Part shown: positions 12,504-25,439 of the stretch, piece after piece
Numbering within the stretch: the first letter of the stretch is position 1
Layout of the letters: the number at the start of each line of letters is the position of its first letter
Source: Papaver somniferum
Taxonomy: Eukaryota > Streptophyta > Magnoliopsida > Ranunculales > Papaveraceae
Length of the DNA stretch: 64,000 nt
Direction of reading: 5' to 3'
NCBI RefSeq assembly: GCF_003573695.1
Contig: NC_039368.1
Span: 78,072,374-78,136,373, forward strand
Program-made: the position numbers and the translations under genes
Notes under the pieces: generated by a model
Told to the model about the DNA's origin: nothing
Seen by the model: the letters and a program-made list of their open reading frames with translations, nothing else
Databases searched by the model: none

Positions 12504-14929
12504 ATGGGTTCTCTGCAAAATTACAGTAGACCCTCTTTTTTCAAGGTGATGATGGGAGATTTCAGAAAAAAGCTTGTAAGTTGCTCACATTTCTTCTGTT
12601 CTAACATGTTCATTCTCCCACTGATTTTTGAAAATGGGTTTGATTTGTTTTTGGGTTGTTGTTAACTATATCATAACCCACTGTGGTTTAACCCAAAAAG
12701 AAGAAGAACAAGTGAAACCTTGTTCTGATCTCTCAGTATTGATTGAGGGAAAATTGGTGAGGCTTAGAGGAAGAAGAATAATGCTATCATTACTTTCTTG
12801 ATTAACTAGTAGTTGCATTAATTGCTGATTAAATACCTGAATTTGTGTATGTTTATGACTCAATTATGCAGAAACTGCCAGTAAATTTCATCAAGAACTT
12901 TAAGGGGATGGTACCCTACGATTCGATCCTTCAAAGTCCATCAGGATGTTGGAATGTGGAGATTAGAGAAGAAGAAGATGGTGGTTTATCTTTCTGGGAA
13001 GGGTGGCCTGATTTTGTCCAAGCACATTGTTTAGGCCAGGGGGATTTTGTGACTATGAAGTATATTGGTAACTCGCAGTTTGCTGTTATGCTGTATGGTA
13101 AAAATGGATGTGAAAAGGTATTGCCGTCTTCTACAGGTAACAACGGTGTAAAATCGATTCCCTCAAGGAAGAGGAAAGAATATGGAGAAACAAGTAAGAG
13201 GCAATTCACTAATTCTGGTTCCGGGTTTGATCAGCATAAGTATCATGCAGGCGATACTGGAGGAGATTCGCTTAGTTCTGGCAAAAAGAAATGTAAGTTA
13301 TTCTTGCGATATTTATGCATATCGTCTCTTTATGAATGTTTATAGGCTCATGCAATTAGCATAATCCTAGCTAACAGAGTTTCCTATGTGTATTTGTAGG
13401 TGCATTGTTTAAATGCGGTGCACTGAAGAGAAAATCAACCCTCATAGAGGGAAGGATAAGGGTTGATCAAGAAGAGTGTTCGGGCAAAGGAAAGCCGTGT
13501 TTTCGCTTCTTTTGGACAGAGAATAAGAAATATCGAATGGTGAGATTTCTTACATCATTTTTCTCATGTCGCAACTATCTGAATGTACCATGTTGTTCAT
13601 CATGGTGTTAATGTAATTTCTTATAGATAGCGATCTATGAATTCTACTGCAATTGAGTTTAATTATATATTGATGGTTTATGTCTCTTGCAGGAGATTCC
13701 CCAAAAGGTATTAAGAAAAATAGGAAGGACATTATCTGATATCGTCGCTCTGAAAAGCGCCAATGGTAAACTTTGGAATGTGGAATTGAAGAGATCTGGA
13801 GGCAAGGTTTGGTTTTACAAAGGTTGGAAGGAATTCACAGAACATCTCTCTTTAAGGGATGGTTATGTTTTGGGAATCAGTTACAATGGGAATTCACATT
13901 TCGATGTGCGTATTACCAACTACATGGATGATTCGGTAAACCAAGGAGATTCTAATCCTAAGAAAAGGTGCCGGTTGAGCAAAAGGGAAGAAGATGATGA
14001 CGTGATACGGTTGGACTCACCTCCATCCCGTCCTCATGTTGAAAGTAAGACATATGAGGAAAGAGCGCAGTTGTCAGTTCCTCCTGGTTTTAATACCCCC
14101 ATGCAACTCAACAAAAATAAGGGTGCCAAGTCTTTGGTTTCAGATGAAACCAGGTGTGTAGGAAATGAAAGAACTCCATCAGGTTACCGTCTACCGGTTG
14201 TTAAAGAAGTAAAGAGTGAAGACACGTCTGATTCACCTGAGGCCTCAAGACATTTGCAGAAATTATCATGGAGAGCCGGCAAGGAAAGAGTGGCTGAAGT
14301 AACCAAGTTATTCAAGCCTCAGACTCATTCTCCTTTCTTTGCAGTTTGTATGCGAGATACCTATCTAACTTACCCATATCTGGTGAGAGATCTTGACCTA
14401 AAAAGTGTACTCTTTTACATTATTATCACTATTATTTTGTCTGGAAAAGGAATTTATATGCTAAGCTAACAATTATGCATAAGTTTCAGACAAAACATCA
14501 GGTGGATGATGTACCCAAGTTTTAGGATATCTACAATGCACATCATAGATAGAGTTCCCGGTTTGTTATAGTAGTAAGAACAAATTTACAATACAAGACG
14601 GGGTAACTAATTTGCCATCTGTTTATGTGGTCTACCTGTAATGAAATTTTTTCCTACTTGTGCAGCATATTCCCTACAACTTCGCCAATAAACATCTAAG
14701 GAAGACCATAAAGAATGTCGTGGTTCGAAATTCAGAGGACAGAGTCTGGACGCTTGGATACTGGATGGGAGATTCTTCAGCACAGCTATGTTCCGGTTGG
14801 ACTTCTCTTAGACGAGATTTACGTCTGACAGAAGGCGACGTTTGTGTTTTTGAGCTGCTTAAGGGAAAAGATACAGAAATGAGAGTTTCTGTATTCAGGA
14901 AGATCGACAATGTGCTCACCAGGATATGA
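12504..14929 (+). CDS. REM-family B3-domain DNA-binding protein (REM-1), intact
   Basis: Five exons give a complete 528-residue frame: 12504-12575, 12872-13292, 13400-13539, 13693-14382 and 14666-14929 (1587 nt, all introns GT-AG). The product has three B3 DNA-binding domains: about residues 11-105 (FFKVMMGDFRKKL, then WNVEI and GWPDFVQAH), 196-290 (CFRFFWTENKKYRM, then LWNVEL and GWKEFTEH) and 424-522 (PFFAVCMRDTYLTY, then WTLGYW, CSGWTSLRRD and GDVCVFELL). The linkers are acidic and basic and include nuclear-localisation-like clusters (PSRKRKE, PKKRCRLSK). Introns interrupt B3 domains at matching places, as in plant REM genes. It is expected to be a nuclear transcriptional regulator; REM proteins often act in reproductive meristems, but its target is unknown. 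The start is the first ATG of exon 1 after a CT-rich leader. It is the only undamaged REM gene in the window. Confidence 0.88.
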
Positions 14930-15430
14930 TCGGGGCACAAAAAGGTGTCATGCTTATGTTTTAGTTTATTCTATGGAAGTACTAATGTATGGTAGTTTCA
15001 ATTGCTGTCATGATTTAGCTATTAATCCCGGCACTGTTTTGCATCTCACCAAATTCAGCTGAAAGTTTAACTCCCAGTAACTTGTGCGGGCGTGCTGCCT
15101 GGATCTATATGCTACAATTGATCGGCGTCATGTTTATATGTTTTTAATAGCTCTTTGTTTCTGACCCTCTTTTGAAGCTTCTATCAGAAGAGATAGATGA
15201 TATCATAATAGGAATTACAAAATAAAATGAACAACGCTTCTGCACTTGCTCCAAAAATGGCGTTTTTTTTTCAGACGAAGCAGGCCGAGGTTGAGCCATA
15301 GAATAGACAAATGAAGATGTATAGTATAAAGAAGAATGAAGGATGAAATTTAAGATGAAAAGGAGAGCTGTTTTTTTTGTTTTTCTTTGGTGTTGTGGTG
15401 TTTTTTGTGTTTGTACTTTGGAATTTTGTG

Positions 15431-18400
15431 CTAACACTGAGTACTCTTACGGCAATTAAGAGCACCAGCACCTGAAGTAATGGAACCAACCATGGATGAA
15501 GATTTGGCCCCAAGACTTGAAGCTCTGGCATAGCTGGCGGAGACTCCTTTTCCTGATGGTGTAAAAAAGGCTCCATTCAGTAGCAAATCTCCTTCAGATC
15601 TCCAGTTCCAGTGCTTCCATCTACCAGAATCTGTTTCGACTCTCTTTGTCACCTGCAACACCCATCCATGAAAATTGATCAGTTGGAGTTAAATCACCCC
15701 AAAGGGTGAAAAGATGGTGACTAGAGAGTCAGAGAGAGCGAGTTTTGTAACCTCTTTGGCAAAAGGGTTGGCTGGGGCAAGGAATCGGTTGCCTTGGCTG
15801 TTGATGGTGGGATCTGCACTTCCACCAATAGCATACATTTCCCAGTGAGTATAGTCATTGTTCACTACATGGAAGTATCCATGTCTGCACCTGAAAATAT
15901 AAATCCATGAACCACATTGACCAAAACTGTATATATAGATTATAAAGCAAAAAGATAAGTCTTTTCATTTTCTTACCTTGGCATCCTTTGCCTGAGACCC
16001 TCACCAAAATGATTGAATGCAATGGTTACTTGCATTACCTTGTCTCTGGTATACGAGTCGTCATGACCCAGCAGCATCACCTATTGACATTTGAAATATT
16101 GGTTGGTTAACTAACAGAATGGATGATATAAAACAAATTCCGTTTAGTTGTGTTATTTACCTCATTGTGGTGAGTGAAGTAATTGTTAGAGATAGTGATG
16201 GCAGTGGAAGCCATGATAGCATCAATAAGACCATCAGCACAGTTGGAGAGTGAGTTGTGATCAACCCAGATATGGCTAGATCCAGAAATGGAGATACCAT
16301 CACCATCAGACAATGATCTATATTCGTAGTGAGACGGGGAGTCTAGAACCAAAGCATTACCAGTGGGTTTACAGTCGTGGATGTGGATTCCATGAATGAT
16401 AACATTGGTTATGTACTGAATAGTGATGCAAGCTCCATTTGCGATATGAACATTGACACCACGGCCATCAATGGTCTTGAAACTATTCATGATAAGCTCT
16501 TGTTTGAGAGTGATGACCATGTCACGCTTGAACACAATCCAAAGTGGTTTGTCCTGAATGACTGCATGACGCAGGGTTCCTGGTTTGGGATTCACAGCGT
16601 CGTGATCACTTGGGTCAGTGACGACATAGTAATCTCCATCTCGACCACCAAGAGCTTTACGCCCAAAACCGATACCACAGTCTGCAAGACGCTTCCTGTT
16701 TTTGTGCCAGTCTTTGTCACAGCGCCAGCAATCATCAATTGGATTGCCACTTCCACATGAGAAATACCCGCCCAGGTTCCTCCTTTCAGTACTATTACGT
16801 ATAGTCCTGTTCATTCAGAATCAATTAATTCAGGTTATCATCCAAATGGCTTAAATTTTAAGTCAAAGGCTACAAAGTAGTCAAAATTCGCTCTCTAAAT
16901 TTTAAGTCAAAATTTTAGTTGGGTCAACTCGAGTAACTGCAGAGGTCAAGTTTTTCTTACTGTTCTTCAACCTTCACATAATCAAAGTTCACTTTTCATG
17001 TCACGTTGATCGCAGTAAATGTAGAGGCGGTGTGGGGTGAAATTAAGTGTCGGTGAGGTACTACCCCTATCTATCTACCTAAGAAGTTGGCAAGAAGTGT
17101 TTAATTTGAAGGGAGGAAACAAAATAAATGCTAGGGGTAAAAGAAAGAAAAAGTACATTAAATGAAATAGGTTAGATATAAATGCTAGGGATTGCTTTTT
17201 TTTTTTTAAGCAGTAGAGGGCTTAATGGCTGGTCAATATTTTGTCGGTATGGTCAACTTACATAATAGAATAATTTATCTTTAAAGTTCCGAATCAGAGA
17301 AAGATAATATAAAAAATTAATCGATTCTAAAACGTTTTAGAGCTAACACTCCCTCGATTTGTTGCAATTTAAGATTAACTTAGAAAAGTAACAATGTGAT
17401 CATTTAAGTGGACGACTTTACGAAGAAGAGCAGCAACCTGTTTATACACAATCTGAGTGAGAAAAGACAAAGGAATTGAGTTGATATCCGATTATGGAAT
17501 GGAACCCATGTCAAACGTAATTACTACTAAGCTGGGAATCACGGACATTGACACAGGACACGGACACGACATGGACACAGATACTGGCAAAAATCCAAAA
17601 TCATCATGATACGGACACGTCTATAAATATATCAATAAAATGGTTCTTATATATTGCAAATACATGGAAAAAACTTAATTTTATGCTGTTAGTTTAGCTC
17701 ACACGTAGAAAAATTAATTATTATAGTGATTTTTTGACATAATAGGTTACCAAACTACTAAAATGGAGAATACATTTCTGGACGTGTGTCGACACTGGGG
17801 ACATGGGGAACCACGTGCTCTTGTGTTCAGAGTCTGGAGTCTATCACATGCACTCTCACTATTACGTACAAGACAATAAACGAGCAACCCCTGTTTCTAT
17901 GAAAGCCACCACCTTTTCAGAATAATGCATCCTAAGTTCCTAACCATTAACTTGCTGCAGTGCAGAACTCCAGTCCTACTCCCAAAAGTACTTTATCTTT
18001 TTTCTGGTGACTATTAGTTTCATAAACCATGTTTCTTATTCTTCAGATGATTTGTAACTAAACAGTCAAGTTGATGACCATTAGGCACTATAAAGTACTA
18101 CAAAAGTGTGGTGCCTCCATTGTTTAGTTTGTTTCTTTTACGTTTTAAACGATTGTCAAGCAGGGATCATCATTAAAAGTAAAGGTAACAATCCACCATG
18201 TGATCATATTAGCCAAATTTGGTTTTTGTGATTTTTTAGAAAAGGGATACACTTACGTAGCTACTTGGGAAGCAACTTCATCAGGATCAGCTACTGCATG
18301 TTCATGGGTCCACTCCTCCTCTGGCCTGAAAAAATTTAATAAAATTCGCAAGATAAGAACACGGTTTAACTTTTAATTGTTTATAGATTTTTTTATGAAA

Positions 18401-19253
18401 ACAAAAGATGAATCAAACCCATGTTCTTTTCCTGATGGATTGTTTCAGGTGAGCGTTTGGCATTTTCTATACCTGACAAATTTTCCTAGTATATGGATCA
18501 AAAACAAAAACAGGGTTTTGGTTTTTGTTACAGAAACAATCAAGACTCGACGGAGATTCGTACACTGCACAAGACTGTACAAAACGGAGTAAATTAAGTG
18601 AATGAACGTCTAAAAAGAATTTGTTTGCAGAGACAAAAATGATAAAGAAAACCTTAAACTGTTTAAATCCCCGCATTAATAAGATTTTGGAGGTACAAAC
18701 ATCTATTCTCTACGGCCATAAGGAAGGTGAGATTTCGGAAGGACGATTTTGTGAGCGAAAAGTTAATGCTGTTCTTCTAGGAATTTTTTCGGATCAAGCC
18801 GTAACATCAATGGACGTTTTGGATCTGTCGATTCTTATTAGAAGAACAGTTTAATCTAGTAACTCTACCTTAAATCCGCCATTGTTGTTGTGTTTATTGT
18901 GGAGCTCTGTAATTGCTTTGTTTGTTGTTGAATCCTTAACAGAAACAAAAACGTAGAAATAAATCAGTACAAAAACATGAGCAAATAACCAAAATCTCAC
19001 AAAAACAGAGCTTCCATTTTCACACTCTGAGCAAAAACCTCTGCTATTGGAGTAAATTAAAGTTACATGTAGAGAGGAAAAGCAGTTGTTCTTCTTCTGC
19101 ATTTACTCACTCTTTTTTGTGTAGAAAAAGAAAAACAGAATTATACCTCAAATCAGAGTTCTCCTTTTTCTCTACTTGATCAGCCATTATCAGTATAACA
19201 AACAGTAATAGAGTAACCAGACATAAGCTTAAACACCTCAAAGAAACCGCCAT
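15431..19253 (-). CDS. Pectate lyase (polysaccharide lyase family 1), intact copy
   Basis: Six exons on the minus strand: 19147-19253, 18257-18325, 16161-16806, 15977-16080, 15752-15890 and 15431-15652. They splice at GT-AG sites into 1287 nt, 428 aa. The product is a secreted enzyme that cleaves demethylated pectin in the cell wall by beta-elimination. Residues 1-24 form a hydrophobic signal peptide ([20 protein letters not shown]). The family landmarks are present: CWRCD, the [16 protein letters not shown] calcium-site block at about 239-254 (Asp241, Asp250, Asp254), HDDSYTRDK, and the catalytic arginine block RQRMPRCR at 304-311. The cysteine-bearing end NCRKSTQC is intact. Length and order are normal for plant pectate lyase-like proteins. 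The gene converges on REM-1 (15431 against 14929) and is head-to-head with REM-2, about 2 kb apart. Confidence 0.93.
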
Positions 19254-21278
19254 TGTTTATAATCTTAGGGGAGGGTTTCAATTCGGTTTCTTTGGATGTT
19301 GAAGAAGAAAGAGAGTGGGGAGTAAGAGAAAAACTTGTTTGGAACTTATATCTTTGTCGATTCCGAATTTATCAACCCTTTTTCTCCTTTTCTTTTTTAA
19401 CCTTGGTTAGTTGGGTTAACTTTACTGGATACAAAGGATTTTACTTGTTACTTTTTTACTTTTGTTGACAATTCTACTGCATCCGGAGAGAGTGACAGAG
19501 AAGGTAATTTTGTTTGGTTTTGTTTTTCCGAAATGGGTCATTTGTTTAAATATTTTTAAAACATAGTTCAAATGGAAGAGTAAAAATTAGTACGGGTGAA
19601 ATGGACAAATTTTTTTTTAGCAAAGATGAAACTGGATTCATCTTGGCTTAAACTTAAAATATAGCGAGGATGAAACTGGATGCATCCTGTGTAAATTAAA
19701 AAATAAGAAAAGTATTTGAAAATTGGCAGGATGAAATTGTTTACATCCTGGCTATTTTTATATTTTTGTCCATTTAAACAGTATCAAAATCTAAGTGTCT
19801 TTTTCACCCAAGAATTATTGATTTTGGTCTTTTTAACCAATTTTGTGTTGTTTTTCTGTATAGCAGAATGTTAATTACATTTTACTTACACATTCAGTCA
19901 CCAGAGAATCATTCCCGCCGGATGATTGTGCTTGATCTATATTGTGCAAGTTAAAAATTTGATGAAAAGCTTTATAAAAAAATTGCAAACACATACAGAA
20001 AATGATAACTGGACACTGAGTGTTTGATGAAAGGCTTCAAAGAAACATGTTTCTGTTCATCATCATGTGTTTATTCACATAATTTTACTTGTTTTCTTGT
20101 ATCATTATTATCATTTTCTTGCTTATATTCTTATTAAACTTCACTGATACCGACACTGGTTTGGATGATTTCTTGCAGTTGTTATTGTTATTCATGATTT
20201 TGAGGCAAGTTACTTCGGAAGATATCAGCGGTTACATCAAGGGTTATCAATGTTATAGCTCAAAGTTGGATTGGAACAAGCTTAGGCCAGTGATACTTAG
20301 AAGAATAGAAAGAGGGCTAAAGACTATCCAGTCAAGAGTATGATTCATGTTAACAGAGCACGCCACATTACCCTATCAAGGCCTGTAAGTAAGTCATAAA
20401 CTAGTTGACGAATAAATTCTGGTTAATATGCTTTTTATTTTACATTATTTATCAGAAGATTAATGTACCCTAATACTTTGAGGCACTAGAAATAGGTTTA
20501 TAGTGTTGGTTTGTGTTCTTTCATGTTGAATATTTAAGATAAAAGTAGCCGAAAAACAACTAAACCCAGACGTTATCTTGAATAAACTTGGGGGTTCGCT
20601 CTAGCAGCGCAGTTCTGAATTCATCATTTTATTTATACCATCAACACCTGATTACACCATAGTCTGGACTAGGGATGAACTTGCCGGATGCAGATTTGCT
20701 TATCCTATTGTTTTTGCTCTTCATTTGATCAAAACAAAAGTGTGCTGGAAAAGTATTCTGAACCTTATTTGTTTTTTTCACTAGCATTTGCAAGTTGTTT
20801 AACGAAAGTGTATTTGTTGCCATTGCTCCGACATATAGAATCTTCGATTAAAGACTGCTGCCAATTGATTGAAAAATAAATAAATGAAGTGAATATAACA
20901 TGTTCTGCTGAGCACAATACTGGCATCATCTCCTACTACTTGTACAATTTGTTCATCATTTTGGTAGAATCTACAGCGTCAAATTTCAACAGCTGAAGTA
21001 GAATTTTCAACGGCTTCAATTGATTGCGTTGGATACTATCATACTAGGAAAATTGATACTCGTTGTACGATAATACAAGGATGGTGTTGCAAAGTACACA
21101 AGTAGTTGTACCCATTAAATTTATGGTAGGTTGGTAGCATTTACTGAACATAGCTTATTAAGTGGCACTGACACTGTTAGCGCTACTCTCAGTAGTTTCA
21201 CTTTTTCTTCTTTATCTTCTTCTTCTTCTTCCTCCTCATTCTCCTTTGAAATTTGACTGGAGACCGATAAACAAGAAT
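19254..21278. promoter_or_regulatory. Shared upstream region between pectate lyase and REM-2 (block A)
   Basis: About 2 kb separates the two divergent starts (ATG of the lyase at 19253, ATG of REM-2 at 21279). It contains a repeat-like segment at about 19,480-19,860, a short open frame of unknown meaning at 20,089-20,343 (hydrophobic start, then GYIKGYQCYSSKLDW; no known domain) and the REM-like upstream segment from 20,640. Equivalent regions lie at 28,715-30,732 and 38,158-40,179. Confidence 0.5.
19624..19749. repeat. Three spaced imperfect palindromes (GGATGAAAY...CATCC)
   Basis: Motifs at 19624-19644, 19667-19688 and 19728-19749 share the pattern (A)GGATGAAAYTG...CATCC(T), each close to self-complementary. 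The surrounding 19,480-19,860 segment looks like a small repeat element with poorly defined ends. Copies recur in blocks B and C (near 29,085-29,210 and 38,527-38,655). Confidence 0.6.
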
Positions 21279-24200
21279 ATGGGTGCCCCGCAAAATTACA
21301 GTAGACCCTCATTTTTCAAGGTGATGATAGGAGATTTTGGAAAAAGGCTTGTAAGTTGCTCATCTATTTTCATTTTTTTTTACTGATTATTAATTTTTTT
21401 TTAAATGTGTTTGTTTCATTTTTATTTATTTACTATTTAATGAAATATAAACCTAAAAGAAAAAAAAAAGTAAAAGAAGTGAAACACTGTTCTGATCTCT
21501 CATTATTTATTAAGGAAAATTTATTTCTTTGAAGATGGTGAGGGTTAGACGAAGAATAATGATTTACTTGAACAGTTGTGTTAATTGTTGATTAAATACC
21601 TGAATTCGTGTATGTTTATGACTCAACTATGCAGAAGGTGCCAGTAAATTTCATCAGGAACTTTAACGGGATGATACCCTATGATTCGATACTTCGAAGT
21701 CCATCAGGATGTTGGAATGTGAAGGTTAGAGAAGAAAAAGATGGTGGTTTGTCTTTCTGGAAAGGGTGGCCTGATTTTGCTGAAGCACATTGTTTACAGG
21801 CGGGGGATTTTGTTACTATGAAGTATATTGGCAATTCACAGTTTGTTGTTACGTTGTATGGTAATAATGGATGCGAAAAGGTATCGTCTCCTACGGGCAG
21901 CAATGGCGTAAAATCGATTCCCTCAAGGAAGAGGAAAGAATGTGGAGAAACAAGTAAGAGGCAATTCACTAATTCTGGTTCCGGGTTTGATCAGCATAAG
22001 TATCATGCAGGCGATACTGGAGGAGATTCGCTTAGTTCTGGCAAAAAGAAATGTGAGTTATTATTGCAATATAGTATATGCATATTCGTCTCGCTGTAAC
22101 TGTTTATAGGCTCAGGTGATTAGCATAATCCTATCTAACTATGTTTCCTATGTGTATTGTGTAGGTGAGTTGTTTAAATGCGATGCACGAAAGAGAAAAG
22201 CAACTGTCATTGAGGGAAGGACAGGGGCTAATCAAACAGAGTGTTCGCTCGCGTAAAGGGAAACCGTGTTTTATTTTTTTTTGGACAGAGAATAAGAAAT
22301 ATCAAATGGTGAGATTTCTTGTATCATTTTTCTGATGCTGCAACTAACTGAATGACAATGTTGTTCATCATGGTGTTAATGTAATTTCTTATAGTTAGTA
22401 ATCTATGAATTCTACTGCAATCGAGTTTTATTGTATATATGATGGTTTGTCTCCTGCAGGAGATTCCTAAAAAGGTAGTAAGAAAAATAGGAAGGACACT
22501 GTCAGATATTGTTGCTCTGAAAAGCGCTAATGGTAGACTTTGGAATGTGGAATTGAAGAGATCTGGAGGCAAGGTTTGGTTTTACAAAGGTTGGAAGGAA
22601 TTCAGGAATATCACTCTTTAAAGGATGGTTATGTTTTGGGAATCATTTACAATGGGAATTCACAATTCTGTGTGCGTATTACCAATTTTATATATGGTTC
22701 TGAAAAGCAAGGAGATCCTAATCCTAAGAAAAGGTGCCGGTTGAGCAAAAGGGTATAAGATGATGACGTTATATGGTTGGACTCACCTCCATCTCGAACT
22801 CATGTTGAAAGTACGACAAATGAGGAAATAGCGCAGTTGTCAGTTCCTCCTGGTCTCGATACACCCATGCAACTCAACAAAAATAAGGGTATAACGTCTT
22901 TGGTTACGGATGAAACCAGGGAAACGTGTTTAGGAAATGAAAGAACTCAACGTCTACCAGTCGTTACAGAAGAAGAGAGTAAAGACAAGTCCAATTCACC
23001 CGAGGCCTCAAAACTTTTCTATAAATTATCAAGGAGAACCGCCAATGAAGAAGTGGCTCAAGTAACCAAGTTATTTAAGCGTCAGACTCGATCTCCTTTC
23101 TTTGCAGTTTGTGTTCGAGATACCTGTCTAACTGGTGGATATCTGGTGACAGATCTTGACCTAAAAACTTCACTCTTTAATATAATCATTTTTCTCTTTT
23201 TGGTCTGGAAAAGGAATTTTATATGCTAAGCTAACAAGTATGCATAAGTTTCATACAAACATCAGGTGAATGATCCCAAGTTTTGGGATATCTACAATGC
23301 ACAACATAGATAGAGTCCCAGGTTTGTTATAGTATTGAGAACAAGTTTACGATACAAGATGGGGTTCTAAAATTCCCATTTTACACTAGTAAGATCTGCT
23401 GTGCTGGTGGCCTTGATAGTTGCTGCATTAGGTCCACAAGAAATGACATTATCTAGATATAACTCTGCTGCCATCTGCTAAAATCCCTAATTAGTAACAC
23501 AAGTTGCAGTTCTATCTTGTTGCGCTTCGACTTTGGCTTGAGATTTATGTACCAATGAATATTCTGCACTGCAAAAACAAGATTTACTTTTTTGGATTTT
23601 AGAACTTGCTTTCCTGAATACATTGTTGCACCTACTCTTTTGAATATCCCAGAGTTGTAGCAGCCTTTTAAATATTGTTTATTCTCTGCTTCCTTTGTTT
23701 TTGTTTTTGTTTTGATAGGGTTACTTGAATGAAACCATGAGAATATCCAACCTCGAACAATAACAAACTGTTGTGTCGTGGTCTTATCTGTAAATCAGTA
23801 GCAAACTCAATAGCTCGAGCCTACACTTAACCAACTAATAGGGTTTGATTCTCGAACTCTGTAAGACACATAGGACATAGTTTGGTCTCTGTTTAGATTT
23901 GTTTTGCAAAGTTTCCTCTTACCGGAAGAACATCATCTATACACAAAGATTCCCCATTTTGTGTTGGTCTCTACCGGATTTTTCTTCACACTTCACAGTA
24001 TATTCCAGTAATCATTAGATTAGTTGATGAGGTCTACCACAGTTCTGTATTGATATCAACGTATTCTGAGGTTCGGGTCTATCTGAAATTCAAATATTTT
24101 TCCATATGTCAGCTTTCTTTTCATTTGTTTTTCTCGCTATACTGTTGCTTCACTACCCGAAGCCCTATTGTTCAAACAAAAACTAGCTTAACCACGTACC

Positions 24201-24552
24201 ACCGCATACTTTTTGCATGATTCGTTCAATTAATTTGCCATGTGTTTTCTGGTGTACCCTATAAATAAAAAAAAATTCCTTCTTGTGCAGCATGTTCCTT
24301 GCGGCTTTGCCAAGGAACATCCACGGAAGAAGGCCAAAGCTATCATGGTTCGAAATTCAGAGGATAAAGTGTGGACCTTTGGCTACTTTATAAGAGGTAA
24401 TGTAACACATATCCTCTGGTTGGACTTCTCTTAGACGAGATTTAGGTCGGACAGAAGGCGATATTTGTGTTTTTGAGCTGCTTAAAGAAAAGGATATAGA
24501 AATGAGAGTTTCTGTTTTAAGGGAGATAGACAATCTGCTCACCAGGATTTGA
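21279..24552 (+). pseudogene. REM-2 B3-domain pseudogene, block A copy
   Basis: A paralogue of REM-1 with the same five-exon plan: 21279-21350, 21635-22052, 22165-22308, 22460-23145 and 24291-24552. The first B3 domain reads cleanly (FFKVMIGDFGKRL, then WNVKV and GWPDFAEAH). The gene is broken after that. Exon 3 has an in-frame TAA at 22254-22256 after a small insertion relative to REM-1. Exon 4 has a one-base loss that ends the second B3 domain with TAA near 22,619, and a further stop after LSKRV at about 22,756. Exon 5 has a frameshift before its SLRRD block. At most a truncated protein of about 192 residues with a single B3 domain could be made. All three tandem copies share these lesions. 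Confidence 0.88.
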
Positions 24553-24989
24553 TCGGGGTTCAAAAGTGCATCTGACTGCATATGAGTGCATTTGATCAAA
24601 ACTATCTAAACTCTTAGTGATGGCTGTAACTTCTGACTATACTCATAGCTTTGTCATATTTTTACTGCCTTTACTTAAGGTGAATTTACTTCTACTTTGC
24701 TCTAGTTCTCTATGGTCTTTCATCTCAATCACCTCGTGTCTGGACTAATTCCTAAATCTAGTAACCTGTTTGATTTAGTCCTATCCTTGATTTAATTCAT
24801 TTTATCCTTTCCCTTGCAGTGTGTTTTTATATTCTGTCCTGAATTTAGTTCTCCTGAATATTTTGTGTGATTTTTCTCAAGTCTGTTCTTTCTTTGTGCT
24901 AATTTCTCTGTTTCTCTAGGCCCATCACACTGGTTTCTATTTGGGCCCTGGTCACGGTTTAGGTCTTTCTTCCGTTGGACATTCCAAAT

Positions 24990-25416
24990 ATGAAAATATT
25001 AGTTTTGAATGTCCAGGTCATTGGACCCCTGTTACTCGTGATCCCTTAAATTACCTGCGACAATACCACAAACTAGATATTGTAATCTTGTACGACATCT
25101 GGTAGCCCAAATTCACAAGAGGTTCTCACATATATATATGCCAACCAACAGAAAATTTGCCTCCACTAAAATGGTCAATCTGTACATAAGTACCAATGAG
25201 AACCTAACACCAGCAAAAAAATCTAGGAACTCCTCTCTTCTATATAAAAACAGGAAGGAGAATTTCGAACCACTTCTCCAAAAATATTATAATACTTTAC
25301 AAGGTTGGAAATCAAAGTTGTTATGTTAGGGAGGCATTCTTCGAGCTTATCCAACATATCAGATGCAAATGTTGGATAAATTAGATAAAATTCAGAAAAA
25401 AAATTGGTGGAAAAAA
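24990..25416 (+). mobile_element. LINE fragment, internally deleted (block A)
   Basis: Begins with an endonuclease-start-like frame (MKILVLNVQ, where plant LINEs have MK(V/I)LSWNCRGLG), continues with YLRQYHKLDIVIL, then jumps near 25,130 to the region after the RT palm (LLQKYYNTLQGWKSKLLC, DKLDKIQKKNWWKK). About 2 kb of ORF2 is missing. It is cut at the block junction. The LINE may begin somewhat upstream of 24,990. Confidence 0.75.
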
Positions 25417-25439
25417 GATAAGTCTTTTCATTTTCTTAC

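Larger units (their letters stand above)
15954..25416. repeat. Tandem block A (9463 bp), first of three
   Basis: Starts inside pectate lyase intron 4 at GATAAGTC and ends in a LINE fragment at ...GGTGGAAAAAA. Holds pectate lyase exons 4 to 1 (minus), the shared upstream region, the REM-2 pseudogene (plus) and the LINE start. The breakpoint sequences share the microhomology AAAAAGA. Confidence 0.95.

Noticed and set aside
16377..16760. 127-codon plus-strand open frame inside pectate lyase exon 3 (repeated at 25840 and 35281)
   Set aside because: It is antisense to the best-supported exon in the window, has no domain, and recurs only because the exon is duplicated.
17540..17830. GGACACG-rich segment in pectate lyase intron 2 (also in blocks B and C)
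   Set aside because: Looks like a small dispersed repeat, but I could not define termini or a target duplication, so it is not called.
20089..20343. 84-codon frame upstream of REM-2, preserved in all blocks
   Set aside because: Preservation reflects recent duplication, not selection, and no domain is visible. Mentioned only within the upstream-region entry.
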